Assembly: GCA_902762305.1 (NCBI GenBank)
Contig: CACWNW010000038.1
Span: 1 to 35,476 of the forward strand
Length of the DNA: 35,476 bases
Source: Fibrobacter succinogenes
GTDB lineage: Bacteria; Fibrobacterota; Fibrobacteria; Fibrobacterales; Fibrobacteraceae
Reading direction: 5' to 3'
Shown here: positions 25,825 to 32,911 of the stretch, piece after piece
How the letters are laid out: every line of letters starts with the position of its first letter
How positions within the stretch are numbered: the stretch's first letter is position 1
Translations under genes and position numbers: made by a program
The notes under the pieces: generated by a model
Told to the model about the DNA's origin: nothing
Databases searched by the model: none
What the model saw: the letters and a program-made list of their open reading frames with translations, nothing else

Positions 25825-25995
25825 ATGAATATGGGTATTGTATCTGTACGTATGGACGAAGAAACAAAGGAAAGATTCACCGGTTTCTGCAAGTCGGTCG
25901 GTATTTCTGTCTCGGCAGCTGTAAACATGTTTGCACGCATGACCATTCAGGAAAACCGTCTGCCGTTCGACGTTAAAGGCCTTCCCAAGCAGTAG
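25825..25995 (+). CDS. RelB/DinJ-type antitoxin, apparently orphan
   Basis: A 56-residue protein with the ribbon-helix-helix pattern of RelB/DinJ antitoxins: VSVRMDEETKERFTGFCKSV, then GISVSAAVNMFARM and the family ending RLPFDV. Family members bind DNA as dimers and block a RelE/YafQ-type RNase. The first ATG at 25825 is used; one at 25831 is equally possible. No toxin gene follows: a terminator comes immediately after the stop. The partner may be elsewhere, lost, or the protein may act only as a repressor. Confidence 0.8.
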   Translation: MNMGIVSVRMDEETKERFTGFCKSVGISVSAAVNMFARMTIQENRLPFDVKGLPKQ

Positions 25996-25996
25996 G

Positions 25997-26035
25997 CGAG
26001 TTCGGGGGTGACTATGTCTCCCGGCTCGTTTTTTT
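25997..26035 (+). terminator. Terminator after the antitoxin gene
   Basis: CGAG (25997-26000) pairs with CTCG (26025-26028) around an inner CGGG/CCCG stem, followed by seven T. Confidence 0.7.
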
Positions 26036-26134
26036 ATCTATATGTAATACATCTTATGGACTAGGTAACGTGCTTGTACGGACGGAATCTAGCATGAAAA
26101 TGCGAATAAGTGTGATATAAAACACGCGATTTTG

Positions 26135-26170
26135 CAAAAAAAGAAAGGCGATTTATCATAATCGCCTTTC
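26135..26170 (-). terminator. Terminator of the papain-like operon
   Basis: An 11-bp perfect stem, GAAAGGCGATT (26143-26153) and AATCGCCTTTC (26160-26170), with a six-base loop. On the minus strand it is followed by a run of T (complement of the A-run at 26136-26142). Confidence 0.85.
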
Positions 26171-26194
26171 CCTTTTATATGGTATGCGGAATAG

Positions 26195-26536
26195 CTACTT
26201 CAGGCCGTTGAACTTGAGCTTGTTTATGAGCGTCGTGCCCGAGATGGTGTAGTCGGCAGTTTTGCCGTCCGTGGTGTACTTGAAGCATTCCTTGGCGTCT
26301 TTGCCCTTGCCGAGAACAACGTAGGCATGCAGGTAGACGGTCGAGCCCAGGGGAATGTCGGTTTCGCTCAGGTTGACGGTCCGTTCGGCGTATTTGCAGA
26401 TGTCGTGGTAGCCGGATTCTTCATATTCTCCGGTCTTGCCACTATCGTTGTTGGTCCATTTGAGCTGTATGCGGGCGACGAAGGTTCCGTCGTTGTGCAG
26501 GGTGAATGCTCTGGCGTTTTGGATTTCTTCTGCCAT
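26195..26536 (-). CDS. Small beta-sandwich protein, possibly cytolysin-C-domain-like
   Basis: A 113-residue protein without signal peptide. The start at 26536 (MAEEIQNARAF) has an AAAGGAG Shine-Dalgarno sequence upstream; the longer frame overlaps the neighbour. The pattern NDGTFVARIQLKW near the start and SGTTLINKLKF at the end recalls the C-terminal beta-sandwich domain of thiol-activated cytolysins (tentative, by eye only). Alternating hydrophobic residues support an all-beta fold. Second gene of an operon, 22 bases after the papain-like gene, and followed by a strong terminator. Role unknown; a partner or lipid/protein-binding accessory of the upstream enzyme is an inference. Confidence 0.6.
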   Translation of the reverse strand: MAEEIQNARAFTLHNDGTFVARIQLKWTNNDSGKTGEYEESGYHDICKYAERTVNLSETDIPLGSTVYLHAYVVLGKGKDAKECFKYTTDGKTADYTISGTTLINKLKFNGLK

Positions 26537-26558
26537 TTTGTGTACTCCTTTATTGAGA

Positions 26559-27617
26559 TTAGGTGTTGTATTTGGGGTTAATTTGGTTTTCGGGAAGGTC
26601 CTCGTTAGCACGGTACAGGCGAACGAAACCGACCTTTTGGGCATTGTCGATGTTGTAGCACAAATCGTTCGGGGTTATGAACATCGATCGCAATTCGCTG
26701 GCGTTATCGATGAGTTCCTTGATGGAATTAAACGTGTATCCGAAGAATTCGAGGAGTTTTTTCAGGAATTCTTCGATTGCGAGGCTCAGGATGTTGTTCT
26801 TCACGAGCATGACGCGCGTGTTGCCGGCATCCTGGAGGGCTTCTTTAAGAAGGCCCTTGAGGTCTTCGGGCTTGAAATCCTCTTCGCTTTCGTCGGCGCC
26901 TTGTTTTAGCGTCATGAACTTTGTCGTGTCGAAGTCGTATTCCGCCGCGTGTTCGGCATAGAGGTCGAAAAGCGTCGGAGCTTGGTTCGCACGATTCAGG
27001 ACGTTTATGTCGGAATTATGCAGCTTGATTTTGAGGCGCGGATCATCCTTCGATGCGTCCTGGTAGCACTGGTACACGAACGAGGAACAGACCATCGTAT
27101 GCTTGCCCTTGTGCTTCTTTTGGTCAATCAGCTTCTTGATTTCTGCCGCGACAATCTTGAGAATCCCGATAATGACGCGCTGCTTGATGCTGACGTGGGA
27201 ACAGTCCTTGAAAACAAGGATCATGGCGAGCAGTGCGAGGTCGGAGAAGGGGTAGGGCAGATCGCTCTTGATGTAGCCCATGGCGCTCTTGAGAACGGGA
27301 AGGATTTCGGAATCCGTGAAAAAATCGCCCTTACTATCTTTCTGGAGTCGGCAGACGTAGGCGCACCTGGAATCTTCCTTCTCGATGACTTCGTGGGCAT
27401 GTATGCCGTCTCTTCCGGCATCGGCGAGTGCCTCGACAGGGCTGTTTTGGAAATAGAGCGCTCCGTGCGTCACCATGGAATTAGTGAGCAACATAATGAG
27501 GCTTGAGATATCATCGCTTTCTTCGCCTTCGAAGGTGAGGATATCGCCTGGCACCAGGTCCTGGAGGGAGAGTTCTTGCTTGTAGTAATCCTTGGGATCT
27601 TTGCGTTCTGTATTCAT
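26559..27617 (-). CDS. Permuted papain-fold (YiiX/NlpC-P60-like) enzyme
   Basis: A 352-residue protein whose N-terminal half has the circularly permuted NlpC/P60 layout. PGDILTFEG opens the fold, the likely catalytic histidine is H51 in VTHGALYF, and the likely catalytic cysteine is C177 in MVCSSFVYQCY. Enzymes of this fold cleave peptide, amide or ester bonds in cell wall or lipid substrates; the substrate here is unknown. The C-terminal third (from about residue 240) is helical and charged, with no recognised domain. No signal peptide is seen, so it is cytoplasmic or exported by another route. First gene of an operon with the small beta-sandwich gene; its 5' leader can form a hairpin (27618-27660). 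Confidence 0.7.
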   Translation of the reverse strand: MNTERKDPKDYYKQELSLQDLVPGDILTFEGEESDDISSLIMLLTNSMVTHGALYFQNSPVEALADAGRDGIHAHEVIEKEDSRCAYVCRLQKDSKGDFFTDSEILPVLKSAMGYIKSDLPYPFSDLALLAMILVFKDCSHVSIKQRVIIGILKIVAAEIKKLIDQKKHKGKHTMVCSSFVYQCYQDASKDDPRLKIKLHNSDINVLNRANQAPTLFDLYAEHAAEYDFDTTKFMTLKQGADESEEDFKPEDLKGLLKEALQDAGNTRVMLVKNNILSLAIEEFLKKLLEFFGYTFNSIKELIDNASELRSMFITPNDLCYNIDNAQKVGFVRLYRANEDLPENQINPKYNT

Positions 27618-27660
27618 ATTGTAGTTTCCTTTGTTTGGTATTTCAAAGATAAACTACAAT
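27618..27660 (-). promoter_or_regulatory. Leader hairpin covering the ribosome binding site of the papain-like gene
   Basis: On the minus strand the bases just before the ATG at 27617 form ATTGTAGTTT ... AAACTACAAT, a perfect 10-bp inverted repeat (27651-27660 with 27618-27627). An inner CTTTG/CAAAG stem follows. The only Shine-Dalgarno-like sequence (AAAGGA) lies in the inner stem, so the folded RNA would hide it. Alternatively it is a protein operator. Confidence 0.5.
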
Positions 27661-27708
27661 AGTATTATTTGTCCATAACCCGAACGGACTATTTTTTAGG
27701 GTTAATGT

Positions 27709-29040
27709 TTACGAAAAGACATTGCTGATGCATTCGAGCATGACGTCTTTTTTCGAGGGAGAGACGCCTGTAAGCAGTTTTTCTAGGTCTGATTTCTTGA
27801 AATTCGGATGATATTCGAAAAATTTCTTGATATGGTAAGCGCTTTGTTCAAAATCTTGCTTTCGGTTCTTGCAAGCGATGACGATTAGCCTTGCGAGAGG
27901 TGTTTCGGGGTGGAAGAGGACTACTTGGGTGGCGACTTCCTCGCATTCGTCGTATTTCTCTTGCAGGTAATAGATAAACGCCTTCGTGGTCGATTGGAGG
28001 ACCATCCCGGCAGATTCTGGGAGGTAGCGCTCGTTCTCGTCGAACAGGTGGAGGGCCTTGTCCTCTTTCCCGATGAGCAGGTAAATTTGTGCGAGCATGC
28101 CTCGGACGCTGTAATCCTGCGGGTTAGCATCCAGGATCTGCTTGAAATAGGCGATGGCCTCGCTCTTGTTGCCGATGACGATATTGTAGACCGCCATCAT
28201 GTACTGCGAGTGGATGGAATAGGGATTATTCCTCATTTCGGAACAAGCGATTTTCCCGATTTTGGCTACGTATTCCTCGGCGTTTACCCACGATTCGTTG
28301 ATTGCCGTGTAATAGGCGAGAACGAGTGAATTGGCTGCATAGACGTGGTGGCCCTCTTTGCTGCACATGCACTCCAGTACCGGGACGATTTCGTCGAAGG
28401 ATTCCTTACTGGCGCTGAGCATCTTGATGCGGGTGAAACAGGAAATATACCACCATTGTGGTTCCTTATTCCTGTCTTTTTCGAAGGTGTGTGCGGCAGC
28501 GTTGGTGAGGCGGTTGAAAAGCTGAATGGCGATTTGCGAGGAGATGAGCTGAATATCGTCTCCTGTGCCTATTTTTCTGGATGCGGACCAGAGGATCTCG
28601 GAGGTGTCGCTCTTGTAAAGAGTAACGAAAAGAGTGTCGTCCTTGCCCCGTGCGCCAGTAACCTGTATTTGGTAGGTGGGAGCCGGCTGCGAAGATGCGT
28701 TGTCCCTGATTCGGAATAGGTGGTAGTGATGAAGTGCTTCTACAATTGAAAGGGATGCATCCTTGGCCAGGGGGGTGGCGTTCAATTCGTCGCTGCCTGT
28801 GACGACGATATGGACATCGTTGTCTTCGATATGGTGGACCGGTGTTTCGTCAAGGTTGGCCGAAACGGCTTCGGTCCTGTTTGTAACTTCCAGAATTTTG
28901 TAAATGTTTGCTAGATGTACTTTAACTGTGTTTTCTGATATACTTAATGTCTTACAAATCTCAGCATTTGTAAGACCTTTGCGGAGCAGCGATAAAATTT
29001 CTTTCTGGCGTGAAGTGAGAAACTTGTTCTGTTCTTTCAT
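27709..29040 (-). CDS. LuxR-type HTH regulator with C-terminal TPR-like repeats
   Basis: A 443-residue transcription regulator. The N-terminal GerE/LuxR helix-turn-helix (residues about 7-58) is clear: LTSRQKEILSLLRKGLTNAE and ISENTVKVHLANIYKIL. Next comes an alpha/beta domain (about 75-175, VHIVVTGSDE ... YQIQVTGARG) resembling the TolB-like/FlgO-like module of HilA- and CadC-like regulators. TPR-like helices follow from about 200 to 430 (SEAIAYFKQILDANPQDYSV, EDKALHLFDENERYLPES). It lacks a receiver domain and membrane helix, so the signal is likely a cytoplasmic ligand or protein. It lies 56 bases downstream of the AAA+ regulator on the same strand and upstream of the papain-like operon, a plausible target. 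Confidence 0.8.
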   Translation of the reverse strand: MKEQNKFLTSRQKEILSLLRKGLTNAEICKTLSISENTVKVHLANIYKILEVTNRTEAVSANLDETPVHHIEDNDVHIVVTGSDELNATPLAKDASLSIVEALHHYHLFRIRDNASSQPAPTYQIQVTGARGKDDTLFVTLYKSDTSEILWSASRKIGTGDDIQLISSQIAIQLFNRLTNAAAHTFEKDRNKEPQWWYISCFTRIKMLSASKESFDEIVPVLECMCSKEGHHVYAANSLVLAYYTAINESWVNAEEYVAKIGKIACSEMRNNPYSIHSQYMMAVYNIVIGNKSEAIAYFKQILDANPQDYSVRGMLAQIYLLIGKEDKALHLFDENERYLPESAGMVLQSTTKAFIYYLQEKYDECEEVATQVVLFHPETPLARLIVIACKNRKQDFEQSAYHIKKFFEYHPNFKKSDLEKLLTGVSPSKKDVMLECISNVFS

Positions 29041-29058
29041 ATGTGCGGAAAAAATATA

Positions 29059-29104
29059 AATAAATTAAGAACAAGCGCAAAATATGTATGAATAAATTAA
29101 GAAC
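29059..29104. repeat. Paired 14-bp direct repeats upstream of the LuxR-type gene
   Basis: AATAAATTAAGAAC occurs at 29059-29072 and again at 29091-29104, 32 bases apart (about three helical turns). The pair lies between the two regulator genes and could be an operator. Confidence 0.45.
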
Positions 29105-30170
29105 CAATTTTTAGCTTTTTTACTTTATAATGCATCATACGGGGGCTTACGTCGAGTTCGCGGCCGGCGGCGCTCAAGTTTCCGTTGTTGCGACGGAGGG
29201 CCTCGGTCAGGATTTCCCTCTCGTAGCTTTCAAGCAGCGTCTCGAGCGAGGCGTTCCCTTCGGGGATGATGGACGTCTTGCTGGTGACGTCGGTCTGCAG
29301 TGTTGGTGGCAAGTCGTGCGAGTGGATGCAGTCGTCGGTGGTGGCGAGCGCCGCGCGTTCGATGCAGTTCTCGAGTTCCTGCACATTGCCCGGCCAGTGG
29401 TAGCTCATGAGCATGTCGATTGCGGGCGTGGTAAGGCGCATCACGTGGCGCCCGTACTTGAGGTTCACCTGCGCGATGAAGTGTTCTGCCAACAGCAGGA
29501 TGTCGCTCTTGCGCTGCGCTAGGTCGGGGAGCGTAATCTGCACGATGTTCAGGCGGTAGAAGAGGTCTTCGCGGAACAGCTTCTGCTGCATCATCTCTTC
29601 GAGGTTCTTGCTCGAGGCGGCGATAATGCGCACGTCGGAATGGAGCTGCATGTTGCCGCCGAGGCGGTTGAAGGTCTGTCCCTGCATGAAGCGCAGCAGT
29701 TTCTCCTGGTCGGGGAGGCCGAGCGCCGAGACGTCGTCGAGGAACAGAGTGCCGCCGTTCGCGACTTCCGCCTTGCCGATATGTCGGGTGTTTGCGCCGA
29801 GGAATGCGCCGCGTTCGTAGCCGAAGAGTTCGCTCTCGAAGGCGCTCGCCGGGTTCCCGAAACTTTCGCGGAGGTTCGCGCACCCGAGTACGGTGAACGG
29901 CCCGCCTTTGCGCGGGGAGAGTTCCGCGATGGTGCGGGCGGTAAGTTCCTTGCCGGTACCGTCGTTGCCGTAGATGAGTGCGGGCGCGTCGTTGCCAGCG
30001 CAGGCTTTAATTTGCTTGTACACCGCGCGCATCTCGCCGCTGTTCCCGACCATCTTGCCGGGCTTCTCGTCGATGATATTGCGCAGTTCACGAATTTCGC
30101 GCTTGTACCGCTCGACCTGCGCCTTGAGGCGTTCTATTTCCTGTTCTTCCTGTTTCATGCCTTCTGTCAT
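29097..30170 (-). CDS. Sigma-54-activator-like AAA+ regulator with altered motifs
   Basis: A 357-residue protein with the NtrC/NifA-type AAA+ core and a C-terminal Fis-type helix-turn-helix (LRRNNGNLSAAGRELDVS). The N-terminus is only a short coiled coil (residues 6-35), so there is no receiver or GAF domain. The Walker A is YGNDGTGKE (67-75). The sigma-54-contacting loop reads GAFLGA (121-126) instead of GAFTGA, and the Walker B reads TLFLDD (141-146) instead of the usual LDE. The arginine-finger region FREDLFYRLN is intact. The start is set at the ATG at 30170 (30158 is possible); the ORF continues 57 codons upstream without homology. It is divergent from glnN across paired palindromes. Confidence 0.85.
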   Translation of the reverse strand: MTEGMKQEEQEIERLKAQVERYKREIRELRNIIDEKPGKMVGNSGEMRAVYKQIKACAGNDAPALIYGNDGTGKELTARTIAELSPRKGGPFTVLGCANLRESFGNPASAFESELFGYERGAFLGANTRHIGKAEVANGGTLFLDDVSALGLPDQEKLLRFMQGQTFNRLGGNMQLHSDVRIIAASSKNLEEMMQQKLFREDLFYRLNIVQITLPDLAQRKSDILLLAEHFIAQVNLKYGRHVMRLTTPAIDMLMSYHWPGNVQELENCIERAALATTDDCIHSHDLPPTLQTDVTSKTSIIPEGNASLETLLESYEREILTEALRRNNGNLSAAGRELDVSPRMMHYKVKKLKIGS

Positions 30171-30229
30171 TCTGGAGGGGCGTAGCCCCGATAGAATCCA
30201 TAGAACTGCAAAATCACGTCCTGTAAATT

Positions 30230-30272
30230 TTACATTTATGTAATAATATACATTAATTTTACAAAAATGTAA
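30230..30272. promoter_or_regulatory. Two operator-like palindromes between the AAA+ regulator and glnN
   Basis: TTACATTTATGTAA (30230-30243) and TTACAAAAATGTAA (30259-30272) share TTACA/TGTAA arms and length and are 29 bases apart start to start. They look like a pair of binding sites for a dimeric regulator controlling one or both divergent genes. A TGGCAC on the minus strand near 30306 resembles a sigma-54 -24 element, but no matching -12 GC is present. Confidence 0.5.
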
Positions 30273-30373
30273 TGAAATTTTGGAAAATCGCCACAAAAAT
30301 TGGGTGCCAACCCCCATTTTTATTCCTAATTTCCTTTTCATAAAATGAAAAACCGCCCAAAATGAGGTTCAAA

Positions 30374-32494
30374 ATGAGCGTAAGCTACCGCAAAAAGACA
30401 ATCAACGAAATCGCGAAGGCCCCGACTGCCCCCGTTAAGCCGGCCGCTCCGGTCAATGTCGATTTCTACGGCGAGGACGTTTTCAACATCGAGGCCATGC
30501 GAGCCTACCTTCCGAAGGACGTCTGCGAAAAGCTGATTGCGACCATCAACGAGGGCGCAGCCCTTGACCCCTCCATCGCAGCCGACGTGGCCCACGCCAT
30601 GAAGAAGTGGGCGATGGACCGCGGTGCTACGCACTTCACGCACTGGTTCCAGCCGCTCACCGGCTCTACCGCCGAAAAGCACGACTCCTTCCTGGAACCG
30701 GACGGCTGCCGCGCCATCATGGCGTTCAGCGGCAAGAACCTCATCGTCGGCGAACCGGACGCCTCTAGTTTCCCGAGCGGCGGTCTGCGTTCCACGTTCG
30801 AAGCCCGCGGCTACACTGCCTGGGACCCGACTTCCCCCGCATTCATCAAGCGTCACGGTAACGGTGCCACGCTCTGCATCCCGACCGCGTTCTGCAGCTA
30901 CACCGGCGAAGCGCTCGACAAAAAGACTCCGCTCCTGCGCAGCCTGCAAGCCCTTTCCAAGTCTACCCGCCGCCTCATGACCTGCTTCAAGGCGGGCCCC
31001 AAGAAGACGACGGTCACGCTCGGTGCCGAACAGGAATACTTCCTCATCGACAAGCGTTTCTACCTGCAACGCCCCGACCTGTACCAGGCCGGCCGCACGC
31101 TGTTCGGTGCCGCTCCCGCGAAGCATCAACAGATGGACGACCATTACTTCGGTAGCATTCCGGCCCGCATCCTCAACTTCATGAACGAAGTCGAGACCGA
31201 ACTCTGGAAGCTCGGCATCCCGGCGAAGACCCGCCACAACGAAGTCGCGCCCGCGCAGTTCGAACTCGCCCCGATGTTCGAGGAAGTGAATCTCGCCTGC
31301 GACCACAACATGATGATTATGGAAGTGCTCCGCAACGTGGCCGACAAGAACGGCCTCGTGTGCCTGCTGCACGAAAAGCCCTTCGCCGGCGTGAACGGTT
31401 CCGGCAAGCACAACAACTGGTCTGTCTCTTACGGCAAGGGCAACCTGCTCAACCCGGGCAAGGACCCGCACCAGAACGCCGTGTTCCTCACCACGCTCTG
31501 CGCCATCATCTATGCCGTCGACACTCACGCCGACTTGCTCCGCATGACGGTCGCGGGCGCCGGTAACGATCACCGCCTCGGTGCGAACGAAGCTCCTCCG
31601 GCCATCGTTTCCATGTTCCTCGGCGATCAGCTGATGGACGTGATTGAACAGATTGAACAAGGCGTGCCCAAGTCCAGCAAGCAAGCGGGTGCGCTCCGCA
31701 TCGGTGCCGACATGCTTCCGGCTTTGCCGCGCGACGCTACCGACCGCAACAGGACTTCTCCGTTCGCCTTCACCGGCAACAAGTTCGAATTCCGCGCTCC
31801 GGGTTCCAGCCAAAGCTGCTCCGAACCGAACGTGGTTCTGAACACCATCGTGGCCGAAGCATTCGACATGATTTCGGAACAACTCGAGAAGCTCGACGAG
31901 AAGAACTTCCACACGGGCCTGCAAAAGATCCTGCAGAAGATCGTGAAGGAACACAAGCGCGTCATCTTTAATGGCAACGGCTATACCGATGAATGGATTG
32001 CCGAAGCCGAACGCCGCGGACTCCCGAATATCCGTACCTCCGTGGAAGCTCTCAAGGCTCTCACCAAGGAAGAAAATATTCAGTTGTTCGAAAAGTATGG
32101 CGTCATGAACCGCCGCGAAATGGAATCCCGCTACGAAATCAACGTCGAGGATTTCCACAAGAGAATCCACATCGAAGGCGAAGTCTGCCGCGACATGGCG
32201 AAGAACATCATCTTGCCGAAGGTCGTCGAGGCTTACTCCAGCGCGCTCAAGACCAACGAGATGGCTCTGAACCAAGGCTTCCCGGGCGTCGATGCCTACG
32301 TGAAGTCTCTCGGCGAAGGCGTCAAGAATCTGAGTGCCGCAATCGCTACGATGGAAAGCTCCCTCGAAGGCGAACACGAAGGAATCATCGCCGCGATGGC
32401 TGGCCTCCGCAAGGTCGTGGATGGCCTCGAGAAGGTTGTCCCCGACGAGATGTGGCCTTTGCCGAAATACCGCGAGATGTTGTTTATTTACTAA
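30374..32494 (+). CDS. glnN: Type III glutamine synthetase (GlnN)
   Basis: Makes glutamine from glutamate, ammonia and ATP, the main ammonia-assimilation step; the large type III form is common in Bacteroidetes-like anaerobes. The protein is 706 residues, normal for the family (about 700-730). Characteristic segments include [27 protein letters not shown] (metal-binding glutamate region), [10 protein letters not shown] (ATP-binding histidine region) and [18 protein letters not shown]. The start at 30374 is preferred over 30362 because a GAGG lies six bases upstream. The C-terminal helical extension typical of GSIII is present. Divergent from the AAA+ regulator, with palindromes between them. 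Confidence 0.95.
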   Translation: MSVSYRKKTINEIAKAPTAPVKPAAPVNVDFYGEDVFNIEAMRAYLPKDVCEKLIATINEGAALDPSIAADVAHAMKKWAMDRGATHFTHWFQPLTGSTAEKHDSFLEPDGCRAIMAFSGKNLIVGEPDASSFPSGGLRSTFEARGYTAWDPTSPAFIKRHGNGATLCIPTAFCSYTGEALDKKTPLLRSLQALSKSTRRLMTCFKAGPKKTTVTLGAEQEYFLIDKRFYLQRPDLYQAGRTLFGAAPAKHQQMDDHYFGSIPARILNFMNEVETELWKLGIPAKTRHNEVAPAQFELAPMFEEVNLACDHNMMIMEVLRNVADKNGLVCLLHEKPFAGVNGSGKHNNWSVSYGKGNLLNPGKDPHQNAVFLTTLCAIIYAVDTHADLLRMTVAGAGNDHRLGANEAPPAIVSMFLGDQLMDVIEQIEQGVPKSSKQAGALRIGADMLPALPRDATDRNRTSPFAFTGNKFEFRAPGSSQSCSEPNVVLNTIVAEAFDMISEQLEKLDEKNFHTGLQKILQKIVKEHKRVIFNGNGYTDEWIAEAERRGLPNIRTSVEALKALTKEENIQLFEKYGVMNRREMESRYEINVEDFHKRIHIEGEVCRDMAKNIILPKVVEAYSSALKTNEMALNQGFPGVDAYVKSLGEGVKNLSAAIATMESSLEGEHEGIIAAMAGLRKVVDGLEKVVPDEMWPLPKYREMLFIY

Positions 32495-32575
32495 ACAACA
32501 TCAGCCGAGCGTCGAAGGTGCTCGGCTCAATGCCCCTTCATTTACTAATGAAAAGCTTCGTCTGTGAGCAACATG

Positions 32576-32600
32576 CGCCTCGTATAAACGAGGCGTATTT
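32576..32600 (+). terminator. Hairpin downstream of glnN
   Basis: A perfect 8-bp stem, CGCCTCGT/ACGAGGCG, with an ATAA loop (32576-32595), followed by TATTT. An earlier stem AGCCGAGC/GCTCGGCT (32503-32510 and 32520-32527) has no T-run. Either could end glnN transcripts. Confidence 0.55.
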
Positions 32601-32728
32601 GCGAGAGTGAGGCGAATCCATCTTTTCGTTTAGAAATAGAGCCGAACGGTTTGTAAATTCGTTGCCCCCGGCCTCACGTATGCTTGATACGCTACGGCCG
32701 GTAAGGCGCCTCGTCTTGCTCGCTTTTG
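32601..32728 (+). ncRNA. Candidate structured RNA downstream of glnN
   Basis: Nested complementary segments in the right order form a multi-part fold: GCGAG (32601-32605) with CTCGC (32719-32723), GAGGCG (32609-32614) with CGCCTC (32707-32712), CCGGCC (32668-32673) with GGCCGG (32696-32701), and CGTAT (32677-32681) with ATACG (32687-32691). The outer stem is followed by TTTT. No ORF occupies the region. It could be a small RNA, a 3' UTR regulator of glnN, or a repeat element. Confidence 0.4.
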
Positions 32729-32748
32729 ATTAGAAATAGAAGTTGTAG

Positions 32749-32775
32749 TCCCTGCCTTCGGGCGGGGATTTTTTG
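32749..32775 (+). terminator. Rho-independent terminator with TTCG loop
   Basis: TCCCTGCC (32749-32756) pairs with GGCGGGGA (32761-32768) across a TTCG tetraloop, followed by six T. Strong terminator in the plus direction, upstream of the DUF4143 ATPase promoter. Confidence 0.85.
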
Positions 32776-32875
32776 TATTTTTCTGAAATTCAGCGGAAAA
32801 AACGCCAAATCCTATCGAATGTCGTGAAAAATATCGAATAATTCTATTTATTCGTCAGAAAAAATGTAAAAAACA

Positions 32876-32905
32876 TTGTTGCATTCATTAGAAAAAATGT
32901 ATATT
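32876..32905 (+). promoter_or_regulatory. Candidate promoter of the DUF4143 ATPase gene
   Basis: TTGTTG (32876-32881) and TATATT (32900-32905) are separated by 18 bases. The same GTATATTG block occurs before the DUF1232 gene (about 34291-34298). The predicted transcript start would fall very close to the ATG at 32912, so a leaderless or nearly leaderless mRNA is possible. Confidence 0.4.
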
Positions 32906-32911
32906 GGTGGC

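Noticed and set aside
30296-30320. Sigma-54 promoter for the AAA+ regulator (TGGCAC on the minus strand)
   Set aside because: The -12 GC dinucleotide is not at the required spacing.
30338-32377. 679-codon minus-strand frame over glnN
   Set aside because: Shadow frame of a GC-rich, clearly identified glnN; valine/histidine-rich composition and no family.
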